Source: Saturnia japonica (taxonomy: Eukaryota > Arthropoda > Insecta > Lepidoptera > Saturniidae). Taken from it: 64,000 bases of DNA. Location: the NCBI GenBank assembly GCA_033032175.1, contig CM065307.1, positions 2,356,001 to 2,420,000 of the forward strand. The letters are read 5' to 3'. This document shows positions 11,820 to 25,294 of the stretch, one piece after another. Made by a program: the position numbers and the translations under genes. Positions within the stretch are counted from its first letter, which is position 1, and the number at the start of each line of letters is the position of its first letter. The notes below the pieces were generated by a model. That model did not search any database. It was not told the origin of the DNA and saw only the letters and a program-made list of their open reading frames with translations.

Positions 11820-11985
11820 TGAACAACTTGAGGCTGGAAGAAAATTCCCTACCGCCATGCTCTGGTTTTATCGCGATATTTCCTTCACCGAAAACTTAGG
11901 TTCCTTGTAGGCCACGAACCTAAGTCGATCGACCAGGTATCCATACTCGCTACCACTGAGCTACAATTGCATTCTTCTCGCATTC
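11820..11985 (-). mobile_element. tRNA-derived SINE 2, copy with tRNA-like head
   Basis: On the minus strand the head reads GTAGCTCAGTGGTAGCGAG (A box) and then GACTTAGGTTCGTGGCC (B box), followed by the family body TTTTCGGTGAAGGAAATATC and GGTAGGGAATTTTCTTCC. Confidence 0.6.
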
Positions 11986-11999
11986 GTCATAACGAATAC

Positions 12000-13870
12000 A
12001 AACGGATAGAACAATTTAAATTGTACATTATTGTAAAAACAAACGAAGAACTTGAGTTTGATCTACGAACAAAGGCACTCATTATTTCAACCAGCTCATC
12101 TTTAAACAAAGATCACTGACGGAGTGTAGCGATGTAAATTGTAATACAGGCTGTACATATTTTGGAACGAAGTTATTTAACGCGGCTCGCAGTAGGGGTT
12201 GATTTGTAGAAATCGTCACGTAAGGGAAAAAGCGTTTTACCCACTCTATTACTTTCTCTATTTCCTTCTATTACTATTTCTAAAAACATTGCACTTCGGA
12301 CGGGACCCCTCAAGGTCTCGCGATATAAGCGCGCGTTCAGTAACTCAATGCTTTATCAGTTATTTTCTATAGAATATATACATATGCATAAAACTTATAT
12401 CTGTGTTTTTTTTTATAAATTGGACTAACTGATTTTTGAATATTATTTTACATATTTTATCTATCAGTAACTTCATTCCTGACGAGGAACCTGCGACCAT
12501 ACAACTTTTTTTAAATTAAATCCTAGTAAGAATTTTATTGCACACATTGTTAGAGAATAGTTAATACAGTGAGCATTTACACAATAAATCTATATTTAAT
12601 TTTAAAAACAATCTTGATATTACAATATATAACATAAGCCATATTATAGCTTTCATCTCTTGTCATAAGATACCCATACAAAGCAAACCTGTTACTACTT
12701 AACTTCCCTATCAATAGTTCTATTTTTACACGTTCTCTAATAAACTAACTCCTAATCTTATCCATTGTAGTTACAACACGCATCCATTTTAACTTTCAAA
12801 TATATGTCACATGTAATCTCATTTCATCTGTTTATTTCACTACCCACTATTCAGATCTATATATTACGACAGATCTTTTAAGGATTTCATTCACCTTTCC
12901 TTGAAGTTCCAGGGGCATTTGTAGAACACTAATTATGATCGCCGAGACCTGACTAAATTTCATTCACTCGCACGTTATTGTTTCAAAATTACCAATTTTA
13001 TGAGAACTCACGCGATTTATGAATAGAGACGAAACAGTTCAGTTAAATATAATTCTGCAAAACCACAATAGTAAGCGCAACAAAAACGAGCAGCCTGTAG
13101 TTACCAAACCCGTTCCGAACAATATTATGATAATGCAAAACTTTTCGATTCACGCTTTTAGTTTCCTCAACAATTCTACAGATCCTTTGTTAAACTTCAC
13201 AACTGCGGATAACATGCTTCTGTCAAGTCTTCTATGTATGTATCGTTTAACGTGCAAATAGAATAGATTTGATCTGTATTCTTTTCGAGAATGTATAGTT
13301 CGTCTTTTAGTTTTGTATTTTTAATATTTTTATGTTACATGATTTTATTTTTCGTTTGTATTAGTCATGTTATCTTTTTTTGCATGAAAAGTTATAAACC
13401 CTATCATAACTATACTATCCTAATTTTGGCTTTAAAATTACGTTCTTATAACTCGGAAGAAAAGAATTTTCTACTGCTTATCTAGATACATACCGCCTTC
13501 ATAACCTTTGAGTTACACAATTTTTTGTTAATATAAACCAATAGAGCTAGCAAAACCGCTACTTAGGACGGTGTCGAGATTTATCAGAAATCAATACAAA
13601 AGATATTAAAAAAAATACAAGTAAAAAATCTGAGGATATTCTCGTAGCTGTTAAGTAAGTACTCCTCATTTTAAGAACGAAATTGAAATCCGTCGCTATG
13701 ATGTTCATGCTACCAAATTCACTAGCCATATTCGAAGCAGCGTGAGAATTAATGTCTTACGAAAAAAAAATATTTTCAGGTGATACCTAATTCAAGCCTT
13801 GTGCAAATTTAACTGCCTACCATTTTGCTTACACTATTTTTTCTTGACCTTTTATATCATATAACGGTCA
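12000..13870. other. AT-rich stretch, nothing recognised
   Basis: Frames at 13019-13261 and 13291-13485 lack any domain, codon bias or splice context. The only repeat signal is a common LINE/SINE 3' phrase, TGAATAAAGATTATTTTGAT, just beyond at about 13920-13945, seen again near 11790. Confidence 0.5.
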
Positions 13871-13989
13871 TGTGACGGCATGATAGTAAGAAGTTCATAA
13901 GTGCCTTCTTAGGGCCTAAATTGAATAAAGATTATTTTGATTTTGATTTTGAACAATCATGTAGTCCAACAACTTCGACGCTCACCGAG

Positions 13990-14215
13990 AAATCTACAAT
14001 TCAACACAAGTTACCGCCGTCATGCTGGCCTGCCCATATTTCACTTCACGTTACATTGGAATGACTTCATGTTGTAAGAAATAGGAAGTGTACCCTTGCC
14101 AGTGGACTATTCCACAACAACAGAGTACGGCAAAGATATGACATAGCAAACTTCTTAGGTCGTAGATACATGGAGGATTCCTTAAAGCTATGGCTGCGGT
14201 TGCTAACCTGGAAGT
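13990..14215 (-). pseudogene. LINE X C-terminal fragment, diverged
   Basis: Minus-strand reading SMYLRPKKFAMSYLCRTLLL, WNSPLARV and an IWAGQHDGGN end corresponds to the last ~70 codons of LINE X at 36.5 and 47.7 kb. Strongly decayed. Confidence 0.5.
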
Positions 14216-17200
14216 AATACCCGTTAACATAATATTAGCTAAATTTTAAGATCTATAGAGATTGATACGAAACTATTTACAAAAGGGTTGTATAAGATAC
14301 AATATCGATTAAAGAATGGAACATGTCATATATAAAACCGGTTAGTTCGAGCAAATGCGACATTTCGAATGTAACGCTGGGTTGGTTTCCAATGAACTCT
14401 CTTGTTGTCCGCAAATCGAGCGTGTCATATCTCTTTATGTGACAGTATCGCAACAGAATGAGCTCAAACGCTGATTGCTTCCATTGTTTTTTCATTTCAC
14501 GTTTCTATCTATATTTACTCTATTTTATCCGCTTTGATTCTTTATATATCTGTTATATCAATACCAAAATATTTTAAAGGAAATATAAAATCAATAAAAT
14601 TACATGAACTTTCTCAAGAAAAGAAAGTTGATATTTTATGATAATTAGAAAAACAACCTAAATTAAAGTCTTAGTAGTAAATAGATAACATTTTAAAGTA
14701 TTTAAAACAAAAAGCTAATATACATTAAAACACATTAAAGCGACTAAAGGACCTAACAAAATAGATAGCTGAAAGTTCGCAGGTCCTAAAAGTTGGACAG
14801 TTAGGGCTTATTTTATTGAGGGACGTCCGAATTAGGTTGCCTTTGTGTAAGTTTTTGGTATGCCAATAATTCAGGATACCTACTTTTGTTTGGGTCACAA
14901 TTTATTCAAAATGATATTTTGTTAGAGATTTTAATCTATCTCCTATATATTTTTTTTAATTTAATTTTCATTATCTAAATTTAGATTATCGCATTGTAGT
15001 TGTTACAAGATATTATCTTTATAAAATTCATATTGGACTATTATATTTATACTATTATCAAACACCCATTTTTTTTTTTGTCGTATTCGTCTTCTATGTA
15101 CCTATTTCTAAAGGTTCGTCTACAACGGCTTACACTAATATTACAATAAATTAATGTAACTTATGGACTACGCTAGGTGTAAACATTTCTTACAGATAAA
15201 CACCGCATGAATATTTTGTCTTGTGATGATGTTATTTAGATACAATTAAAACACTTCCAACAAATGACAACCATGATAGAAATCAGTAAACAAACTCTGT
15301 TACAAGTTTGTATACCGCTAGAGTGAATACAACAAATATGTTAACATCAATATTACTAAAGCTATTTAGAATCTTGCAAAACCTAAGTATAGGTGAACTC
15401 GTTTCCATGACAGTACGCCCGAATGGTGGGCATAGTGTATGATGCAGTACCGAGGAGGACTCAGAGGTTCCCAAATTTAAATCAAAGTAATTACGTAATC
15501 AAAATTAATATTATAAATAAAATCAATATTAGCTCTTTCACAAACCATTGTGTCAAACTCGTTATGACTACTGTACAAGGCTTATGGTGTTGAAAAACAA
15601 TAGTTTATTATTCATCTTATGCTTACATTACATTGCACTTAGCCTCTCAGGTTTTATATTTTATTTCCTATCTCATTTATAAGTTTTAACGTTTGCCCAC
15701 AATCTCACGTGATGTGATGCGATGATGTAGCCGAAAATGCTAACACGATATAGTGGGGGAACTGGCTCTGAATTATATGTGCTTGATGACAGTTTTTCAA
15801 CTTGAAGATGGTAGCTAGGCAGGCAGGCATTTGAAAACGCCCTATCACCATGGTATCATCATGATATTTTCTTTATTGTAAGCTCAGGTTCATTGAGGAG
15901 ATTCGAACTTACGTCAATCGACGTTTCTGCTTAAAAAAACCATATTATTTAAGAAAGTGAATTCATGTTTGTAATCAGTATAAATATTATACAATAGATC
16001 GGTTGAAACATAAGAGCATCGTTACAGATAGTGGAAAACGGTTGCGAACGAGCTCGATTCGATTGCTTTTCTAAAGAGAAACTTACTTCCTTCCACGTTT
16101 CCCTCTCGTTTGCTTTGACCTTTTTTTGCTCTGCGTTAGTATTTCATTTCAACTAGCATGAAATTCGAGTACTTTTTTTTCTTTATGAAACTATTTCCTT
16201 TGTTTGAAGACGGGTAAAATAAGTTTTATTTTTCATGTTGCTACAAATACAAATGTTTTCATTACTGACTTTATGAGTAAAACATTTATCATAATATTTC
16301 CATTTCGTACTCTATCAACACAAATAACACGAGTACACAGTGTGTATTCGTGTATTAGGCACATACATTCAAATGCACATATTTGCAGTGTTATTATAAT
16401 TACTTCATTAATTTAAAATATTGATAAAGTCATAATAATATGTCAGTAGAATTAATGAAACCATATTTTTGACCGTGCTGTAGTACTATTTACCTGGTAT
16501 ATGTACTACAATTGACTTTACTATTGATCTGTACTATTGACTGGACGGTATTTAAAAGCAGATAACGGCTGGGTCACAGAAATTCTAGCTCTGAATTTAC
16601 TATTTAAGGTTATTTTATTATTCATACTCTGTTGGGAACGATTAATATAAATACATACTTATCATAATTATACAATATATTTGTAAAATAAATTTTATTA
16701 ACCCGTATAACAGTACTGTCATTAATTACAATCCATTTCCTGTAAATATAAATTATTATTAACAAATAGTAATAAATTTAACCAAATGAATTTGAAAATT
16801 ACATTAAAATTGGAAAGCAGTAAATAGAATGGAAAATGTGAGTAATTTATTTGACCTGCTTATCATAATTTCAAGCCTGAAATAAATGCACACTTTATTG
16901 TATTATTTTTGTGTATTTTTTTCTGCTCTTTATACTATTGGACATACGTCTGCTCCAAATAACTCATGACAATACAGACTATCGCCTATGGGCAGTAAGT
17001 AATAGAGATATAAAAGACATTTCTTTCGTCCTTATAAGCCCTCAATCTTCAATACTTACAACTTACAGCAGTACAAGAATAAACATATCATAACATCTCG
17101 TTAAGAAAGGAAAACACTTAATTAAAGTAGGTTCTGCATTGCTGATAGCGAAGCGACGCGATCAAAGGCGTCGCAATTTGCAACCCAACGCCTAATGCTT

Positions 17201-17400
17201 ATTCAGTGGAAGGTTGGATTTACATACACCTGTCTATATGATGCTGTTTGTTAGTACGTATCTATAGTGCTTACATTATAATTCCTGCCTACCCGAAACA
17301 TAAATATTTTAAGAGAAAATAAGACCTATATTAGCAATAAATCAAATTCTTCTGACATAAATGACGTTTCATTTCTTGCGTTTCGTAAATTAACTGCTAA
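14216..17400. other. AT-rich stretch, one SINE 2 scrap, otherwise empty
   Basis: Apart from 15770-15935, no feature. The small frames (14277-14495, 15283-15474, 16204-16416, 16911-17093) have no supporting evidence. Confidence 0.5.
15770..15935 (-). mobile_element. SINE 2 body fragment
   Basis: Shares TTTTTCAACTTGAAGATGGT, AGCTAGGCAGGCAGGCA and CAGGTTCATTGAGGAGATTC with the other copies; head missing or eroded. Confidence 0.55.
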
Positions 17401-17632
17401 AAATTCTTCTCTATGGCAGTGGGCGTGGTAGGTAGCTCGTACGTAGAAAGGATGGCCGATGGGGTTAAAGATTTCTCGAGTGGCGACTGCTTACCGAAAG
17501 ACGCAAGGTGGTTCCGACGAACTGCTAAAAGTTGTGCGGTGCCATTGGATGCGGGCAGCACAGTACCGGCGATCTTCGGAGGAAGCCTATATCTAACAGA
17601 GGACTCTATCAGCTGATATAATGATAACGATA
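17401..17632 (+). pseudogene. RTE-type LINE C-terminal fragment
   Basis: About 230 bp matching the 48/50-kb RTE remnant in order: GTAGCTCGTA, then TCTCGAGTG, then the WMRAAQ codons, then GGAAGCCTATATC and CAGCTGATATAATGATAA at the end. One frame gives HWMRAAQYRRSSEEAYI. Stops and frame changes make it a dead 3' end. The open frames here (67 and 79 codons) are by-products. Confidence 0.7.
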
Positions 17633-17755
17633 GCAAATTAATAATTCAAGTAAAGACAATTCAGTAACTATACTATTACAGTATTCCTGCTATTAAATTA
17701 TTTCTGTATAGATAATATTATAATATTTTAGCTTGTTCAGTAATCATCATTATAT

Positions 17756-18065
17756 TAATACATGAAGCAAAACTTTGTACCCCTTTTTAAGCGTATTGCA
17801 TGCACGGAAGACTGTGAGATTTGGCATGGTTAAGTTTAAATGGAGAAAGAGTGTAGAAAACTAAAATTTATCTATGATATCTGTTACTAATATATTAAAT
17901 AAAATAAATTCATATTGCGAATCCTAACAGACCAGTGCCATTGAACCCAAAATATTGACATTGTCACATTGAAAAGTGTTCATACTGCAAATTTCAAACA
18001 GAAAATGGTTTATGGTCAAAAAGTCGCTGGTTGAATTTCGACCTTTGGGCGACCGCCAGTATAAT
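17756..18065 (-). repeat. Family A interspersed repeat, inverted orientation
   Basis: Reverse-complement match to the other copies: GCGTATTGCATGCACGGAAG, AAATATTGACATTGTCAC, AAAAAGTCGCTGGTTGAATT. Confidence 0.7.
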
Positions 18066-18395
18066 ACAAATACTACTAAGCATGTTTGAACTATGTCACA
18101 AGCAGTAACACTATGTAAATATTGTTGGTAAAAAGTGATGTTTGCGGTTATTAATAAACAGAAGATTGAATTCGATTCAATTTATAATATTATGCACACA
18201 CGATAAGTAACAGACATAACCAGAAAGTGAAAGGTGACATTAGGAACTCCTTCTTTCAAATACAAGTACATGACGTTTGCGTTTAGATATTAATACAAAA
18301 ATCTAACAAATATTACATAAATTACAAATCGGTGATCAAAACTTTTTCAGCGAATTAATTTGGGCTCCTTTGTTGTAAAATGATATAGATCAGAC

Positions 18396-18662
18396 ATGAC
18401 ATAACATAACATACCATTACGCCTGTATCCCCGAAGGGTTAGGGCAGAGGTGTACTAATTAGCATTTACAGTTCGCCGGGTATGTTTTTAGGTCCCATGT
18501 AATAGGGAGCGGCCTATTGCCATTAATAGGGCACAAAGCCAAACTCCGAGCTGCTACGGTGAATTTCATAGAAAAACCCAATAACACTTTGCTCGACCTG
18601 GGAATCGTACCCAGGACCTCGAGCATAGCAGTCGCGTACCACTAGGATAATGAGGCTGTTGT
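18396..18662 (-). mobile_element. tRNA-derived SINE 1, copy b
   Basis: Reverse complement of copy a: tail ATAACATAACATACC at 18401, CCTGTATCCCCGAAGGGTTA, CACAAAGCCAAACTCCGAGC, inverse B box near 18600-18612, inverse A box near 18636-18650. Confidence 0.75.
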
Positions 18663-21600
18663 TCAGATATCTAAAAATTATAATTTTACCAATGTGTACT
18701 GATAATACTATTGGTTTATGCGTAACAAAATACCCCCGTATGGTGAATTAATTACAATTAAACAACGGTCACCATAGAACGTTGTTTGGGAAATTGAAAA
18801 TGGATAAATTAAATTAATAATACATTAACGAACAGCTTCATATTTGAAATGCAAATTATTTAAGTTTAAATTCTAAAATACTTTTAAAACCCATTCATTC
18901 CTTATATGTATTAAAAAAATATTGTGTGCTCTATTTTTAAGACGATAAAATTGGAAAATCGTTTACTTACACCAAAAATTAACTTCCCTTTTTAAAAAGT
19001 CCCGCTTCCGGAATATAAATTGAATATTATTAAAGAATGTGTAATAAAATTGCACTGGAAGTGACTAACTTTGGTGACTGTATTGTAGAAAAAAATCACG
19101 TATCTAGATATACTTGGTATGTAAACACTATTTAATTAAAAAGTCTAATCAAAATCATTAGAACCATTTCCAAGAATGCATTCTCAAATATACACAAGAA
19201 TTGTTCACTTAATAGGTAGTATTAGACATGATTAGGGTTCCATCACAACCTAATTTGATGTTAAGTGGTCATGTGGTCAAAGATGACGAGTTAATTGAAC
19301 TAATCCTTACGTGAAACACATGAAACTGCTGGAACAAACCAACATATGCTTGGTAACAAGTTTGAATTTGTAGTAGCTCGTAGCGTTCTTCGTTTGAGCC
19401 AATTATTTCAGTTAGTTCATTGATTTGGGAGAGGAAGCAGTTTCGGAAGATCAAGGTTAGCAGACGATATATTATAATCAATTGGCTGTAACAATTGACA
19501 TAGTTGTGTTTCATCCATTGCTTATTGTGTTACATTTCGAAGACTGCACAAGATCAGGAGGCAAGCAATTCAGTTTAAAACTGCCGCCCATGTGTAATTT
19601 GAAATGAAAATAGAAAAGAACTCAAAATTAACTACTCGCATATGCAGGTATGTAGGTATATACCTACACGGGTAGAGGCATAGATGGCATTAGTGTGCGT
19701 GTAATTGTGATGCACCATGTACTGACGCAGCCTTAATCTCGTTTTCGATACAAATATCGGTGTATTCATATCGCTTAACAAATACGCATGTAAAAAATTA
19801 TATAGTACTAGCTGTGCCTGTCAGTTTGTCCGCGTGAAATTTCATGTAATACAAAACAGCGGAAATTAGCATTTGTAACGTAATTAAACTTGTAATGTTT
19901 ATTATTATTTCTTATTTCTGCTACTTTCATGGAGATATCAACGTTGCAATGAATTTCCGTAAAAAACTTTTGTCAATAATAGTTATTGTTATTTTAATAA
20001 ATACATTTTGAATATTCTGTATTACTATACTAAGAGGTATAGTTTGTGAATCTATTTATTAGGGATAATCTCTGAAAACACTTACGCGAATTTAAAATAT
20101 TATTATGTTGACAAATAGCTACGTTCATGTCGCGAGCTATATATAGGCAATGATATTTTCTAAATAGATACGGCATTTTTGCTATTTTAATGCCATAGTG
20201 AATGGCGGGCAATTGCCCTCAATATACATTCGACTTAATACCGGCGCGGTGAGCGAGAAGAAACTTTTATCCTTTTTTCACAACAGAGTTTCCGCCTTAC
20301 GCTGTGAGTTCCTATCTCTTTTGTTTCAACATGTTGATAACAAAATTTGTAAAGTTTTGAAATTGCTTTTATTGAGAGTATAATGCGTCTATTTATAAAA
20401 CGTCATTGGTTATAGGCTATGTTTTTATTGTGTAGAAATTTATAGTCTCAACGAACGTAGCATCAGGTGGACAGCTAGTAAGTAATAAACTAATACAGTT
20501 CCTACGTTAATCAATGTCGATAACACGAAGGCGATGTTCTTTTGAAAATCACTCACGCCAGGATGTAGATTTTTTCACACTAAGATTATTATCATAAGTA
20601 GCAAGGAATAACTAAATAGTGATAAATCTAATTTATAAATGTTTAGTTTTATTAAGATTTATATAGTATCGGAAATATCTTCCACTTGATTTCTTCATTA
20701 ATAGAAGAAAAAAAGATCTTAAAACTCCTCAAAAATTGAACTAAATACTCATAAGTTATTATTTTAAACAAAACCAGGAATGTAAATCTATACTGCAATT
20801 CATCGTCTGCCTAAGTAAGCCACTAGATTCAAATTTAAACTAAGTGATCACTTCATCATGAGATGTTTGCTCAGCGTCCCACGTAGAGGTGTTTACACTG
20901 ACTAATTAGTTTTCGATTCTGATATGCTTGCTGTAACTAAATAACAAACAAGATTAGCAATTTTAGTAGCTAACACGAAAATATTTCAGTTTATGAAATT
21001 TATTTTACTGAGTATTATATTAATTTTGGAGTTTACTGCTTAAGAACCAATTTCCTTTTAAGAACCCCGCTATGAAAATTTATAAAAGCGTTAACTCAAA
21101 TGTGTTATGTTTCCTGTCAAAAGGTCACATTACTCCTTAACAAATTCAGATTTATGCGTCATCTAGTAACCAATGCATGAATTATTTTACTCTTTGATTA
21201 CTTCAACATTAAAGTTTTGTTTATTATTTATTATATTTGCTGATAGATGACACGATTTCTATTATTATTATTTTATATTTATTCCATGGCAATCGTATTT
21301 TCTTAGAGTAAACTCCAGTCGTGGGTCGAATCTTACACACACATACTTTTTTATGATTACTGTGTATACAAAAAGAAAAGGAGATCTTGCATTAATATCT
21401 GGATTTGGTTAAAAATCTATTTGACCTATGAAAACTTTAAGAAAAGTTGACGTCAACGAATACATAAATGTGAAAAACATAAAATTAAAATATAATTTAA
21501 AATGTTAGGTAGAAATCAGCCATTTTTAAATATATATAATCAAATTACCACATGGCAACTGGTGCTTTTCATTCCATGTTTCGAGAAAAATTTAAAAGAT

Positions 21601-22084
21601 AACCCACCTGCATAATAATCGAGTCAATTCATCTCTTCTATTACGGTTGAAAATCTTTAGAGACTAAACAAAAAATAGAGGCTCGCGGGAGACGTTAATT
21701 GACTATCTCATAATAAGTGAGAGAAAAAGTACTTCTCTAATAAATAAAAAGGTTAAGTATGATCAATTAAATTTCCTATAGATGTTATCCGTGTATCTAA
21801 TTACACTTTTGTTGATTATCCCATTCTATTTTTTTTTAATTCAAATCGTAGTAGCATATTCCAGAAACAATATTATATTTCCAAGTATTCCACGTTATAA
21901 GAATTTTTTTTTTGTACAATGTCTATTTGTTTTCAGCTAGTAGTATGTGTGTAGCTAAGGTGTTTATATAATAAAACATCTGCGCGACATCAACCACTTT
22001 AGAGTCTACTAATAATCTGGATTTATTCTAGGTTTCAAAACGCTTTCAATAAGTAAACTGTCGTCACTTGATTTATTATGAAAC
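18663..22084. other. AT-rich stretch, nothing recognised
   Basis: Contains only weak repeat traces (family K-like near 19090-19210, an ACTAGCTGTGCC head at 19808). Frames at 19269-19514, 20030-20212 and 20198-20383 are unsupported. Confidence 0.5.
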
Positions 22085-22300
22085 AGTTTTGTGTAAGTCT
22101 AGAGGGGAATTAGCTCTCAAATGCCAGCGGTTGGCAACAGATTTTCAACTTAAAAGTGATCACTAGAAAGACGGGAATAAACTGATCTACCACCGTGATA
22201 TGGTTCCACCACGATGTTTTCCTTTGCTGAAAACTCCAGCTTATTGTATGAATTCAAACTCAAGTCGATCGATGTTGAGTATGTCCATGCTAACACCAAC
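22085..22300 (-). mobile_element. SINE 2 body fragment
   Basis: GATTTTCAACTTAAAAGTGA, ATATGGTTCCACCACGATGT and TTTTCCTTTGCTGAAAACTC correspond in order to the 11.8- and 15.8-kb copies. Confidence 0.5.
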
Positions 22301-23167
22301 CCATCATTACTTCAAAACATACTCTCATTAATTTAATTGGAACATAACAATAGTTGTGAAAGCGAACCACGCCAATTTTCAAAACAAAACAATTTCTCTT
22401 TAATGGGTTCTTTGAAAACTCATTTACAAATAAGGAAAATAACATCTTGAGACCGTTTGCATAAAGTTAATGAACGTGAAAATAAACCAAATTATTCAAG
22501 ACGAGAACATAGAAACTTTGTTTTACAGTAGAACACACAGATTCATTTACCTTTGAAGCTTTAAATTGAGTGTGAAATTGCTATTCGTGTTAGACATTCC
22601 TTTGTACTAGTCGAGCAGAATTGATCACGGTATATATTATTATATGAATATAAATATATTGTTTTAATAGAAATTATAAATATTGGATCATTTACATAAA
22701 ATACGTTACCGTATTAATCAAGTAACTGAAAGTAATAAATCTCATTGTTCTGGATAAACGCTGTAATAATTCATTGTCCGTAGATGTTTCGAAAATATTT
22801 GCTTTGTTATACATTTGTTTCAAGTCTAAATCTGTTTATATATTTACCAAAACTATTTAAAAAAATTTTTTAGTCTATATTTTCTGTTCGGCTTTGTTAC
22901 CCAATAAACGACCATTACAGTCCTCGAGGCCTAAAGCTGTAACTTAAACTCCTAGTCAAACTAACACAGGTAATAATCTATACAATTAATAAAATTGAAG
23001 TGTTTGTTTGTAACAATATACGGTAGTTATAACAAAATACAAACTTTTAATTTTTGTCTATCTTTTTGTTCCGCGTAATCTCCGAAAATCTCCTTATGAT
23101 GCACATCAGTGCTCACCTTGACTACCCGTGATACCCTCCCTGCCAAGCCAGATTTGGTAAGAGCCTG

Positions 23168-23786
23168 TTAATGCTGCTTTAGACAACGTTCTAAAATAGA
23201 ACTTACAGCAGTTCTCGACAGGCCGAGGTCTTTTAGCAAGTTATAGAGAGATTTCGCTGGAATATCTCTCGCTCCTACTTCTACTGCACATAAGTTAACC
23301 GCATAGCCGTTTTTGGTTAGCTCAGTACATAAATCGTAATGTTTATTCTTTTTTATTGCGTGGTCCTTAGAAATATTAGATTCCCACTGTACAGTAAGCT
23401 CTATAAGTACTATACCCTTGATTTCTCGAGAATAAAGAAATATGTTTGGTCTGGATGACGAACCACCCACATCCTCTGGCATTTTATAATGTTTTTTGAT
23501 ATTTGTTCACTAAAATAGTTCAATCAGGTGCATAACCTAGGATTGAGAAGGGCTTACTTTTAGTATTTACTGTTGAGCCTTTTGTTATAAAGTTAGTTTG
23601 TCTCCTGTTAGTGGTCAATCCTTTTTGAGCTTTAGCTACTGAAAGACTGACTGCTTCACTTATAATTTGAAGTACTCTATCATGGCGACGTGAGCTATCA
23701 AGAAGCATCTTACTAATAAGTGTCTGGCTATACCTACCTATTGCCTGACCACAAGTATAGCAAGATTTTTCAGAGCTTTCCTCCAA
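23168..23786 (-). pseudogene. LINE C-terminal remnant with nuclease-like (PD-(D/E)XK type) motif
   Basis: Two minus-strand frames, 23786-23520 (88 codons) and 23482-23168 (104 codons), read as one broken protein. The first has a YTCGQAIG-type cysteine pair and RRHDRVLQIISEAV; the second has SRPNIFLYS, then GIVLIELTVQWE, then NKHYDLCTELTKNGYAVNLCAVEVGARD. This order (cysteine motif, RHDxVL, PDI, E-x-T-x-WE, K-x-x-x-Y, EVGARG) is known from the C-termini of some invertebrate LINE-type proteins and resembles a restriction-like nuclease fold. Here the expected PD is PN, losing a likely metal ligand, and about 35 bp with a frame change separates the halves. No polymerase domain lies upstream. Confidence 0.6.
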
Positions 23787-24633
23787 TTATTAAGTTACTC
23801 TGGTCTGGGAGGGTTATTTAGAAGACATTAAGATAAATTTTTAGTAGGGCAGGAGACCAGTCATATAACAAGGCGCGCCACTTTAGTGCTACTGGGAATG
23901 CAGAACTCACCTATGGCTAACCACTCATTTTGGATTTCTAAATTCATTGCGTGCACTCTATAGTTGTAATTTTCATCTTGTTGTAGAAAGGATTTTATTG
24001 TCTTGGTTACTTAGACTACATTTATTTTAGAAAAAGTATTAGGGTTCTGAGCAAATAAAAAACTGGTCGTGGTGAATAAATTCGGATGCTTAAATCGCTT
24101 CCGCTGAGTAAACCATAACATATATTTAAATTTATGTACTACATAATCGTAGATATTAAAAAGACCTACAAAAAATCTATAATCATTCGAAATATGCATT
24201 TTTAATAACCTTGCAGAACCGGGGGTAGCACGTTTCACGGTTTTGTCCGATCGGCGACATTCTGTATTTCACGCGAGCGCAACCGTCGGCACAGCTAGTA
24301 TATCTATACAATTAATTTACTAGCACGAATCCAGTTTTAGTACATTTACCATTTTTAAAAGATCACTGTTACACCATCTAGTGGGAATCATTCAAAGTAT
24401 GCGACAGAAGAGATTTGCACTTTAAACAGGTATTTTATCGACGTTTATCGTATTATGGTACAAAAACTTTTACGCGGATGCCAACAACAACTTATATAGT
24501 TTCAATTCAATTGGAGTAACGAACAATAGTAAATTATTACAAAGGCCGTAAAATAGGCAATTGCAGGTCGACTACGAGATTTAACTAATACGAGACAGGC
24601 AATCGCCATTTCCGCCGAGGCATATATAGTGCT

Positions 24634-24894
24634 TTTCTCAAACAAGCATGGAAATATTGTCATTATTTTCGAAAAAAGAACACGCGAAATATCGAATTTA
24701 CGGACAAAGAAAGTCAAATCCATTGCAGGAGCGTTTTTTGAATTTGGAACATTACAACGCTCCAGCAATGTTGTATGTTATTAAATACACTTTGACTGGA
24801 TCTCTTTTATCATTCTTTGCATGTCCGTAAATTCGATAATTCGCGTGTTCTTTTTTTGTAAATAATTACAATATTTTCATGCATGTTTGAGAAA
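24634..24894. mobile_element. 261-bp fold-back MITE
   Basis: The ends TTTCTCAAACA and TGTTTGAGAAA are inverted copies; the arms pair for about 75 bp (GAACACGCGAA, ATCGAATTTACGGACA on each side). A second inverted pair, CATTGCAGGAGCGTT against AACGCTCCAGCAATG, lies inside, so nearly the whole element is self-complementary. Two 60-88-codon frames on opposite strands are by-products of the palindrome. Confidence 0.85.
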
Positions 24895-25156
24895 CAAATT
24901 TTTATATGTAAGACTGTAGTATTGATTTTTCTTCGGATTTCGTCCTGAAATCTTACTTAAAACACCGAAAACTATATGAAGGACACATATTTGTTGATCG
25001 ATTGCATTCTGTAGTCTACCTGAGCGAAGCTGCAGGAAAAGCTTGTTTGTAAAAAAGATTGTATACCAGGCTACATAGATATCTGTTTGTCTGAATGTCT
25101 AATAGGATATTAAGGGTTTAATTAATACGGACGGTTGCTAGTCTGTAATAAAAAAC

Positions 25157-25162
25157 TTTATT
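25157..25162 (-). terminator. Poly(A) signal overlapping the stop codon
   Basis: AATAAA on the minus strand shares two bases with the TAA stop (25163-25161) of exon 3, so the 3' UTR would be very short. T-rich sequence follows downstream on the minus strand. Confidence 0.45.
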
Positions 25163-25294
25163 AAACTAATATACAGCATTTTTGCTTTTTACTACAATCG
25201 ATGGCTTTCCTATAAGTCAGATTCTCCGGACATCTGGAACTGGCATCAATGCATTCGCCGCCATGAGAATGACAGGTATCACCATCTTTCGGTA
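25161..25294 (-). CDS. Exon 3 of the cysteine-rich gene: second domain and stop
   Basis: 134 nt after a pyrimidine-rich acceptor (TTCCAG ending at 25295). The frame gives 43 residues plus TAA after two bases that complete the junction codon. It encodes the second six-cysteine unit, ending in a CC doublet and a three-residue tail ILV. The scaffold matches domain 1 cysteine for cysteine except for the last spacer, which supports the exon call although the exon is too short to show as a long open frame. Confidence 0.7.
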
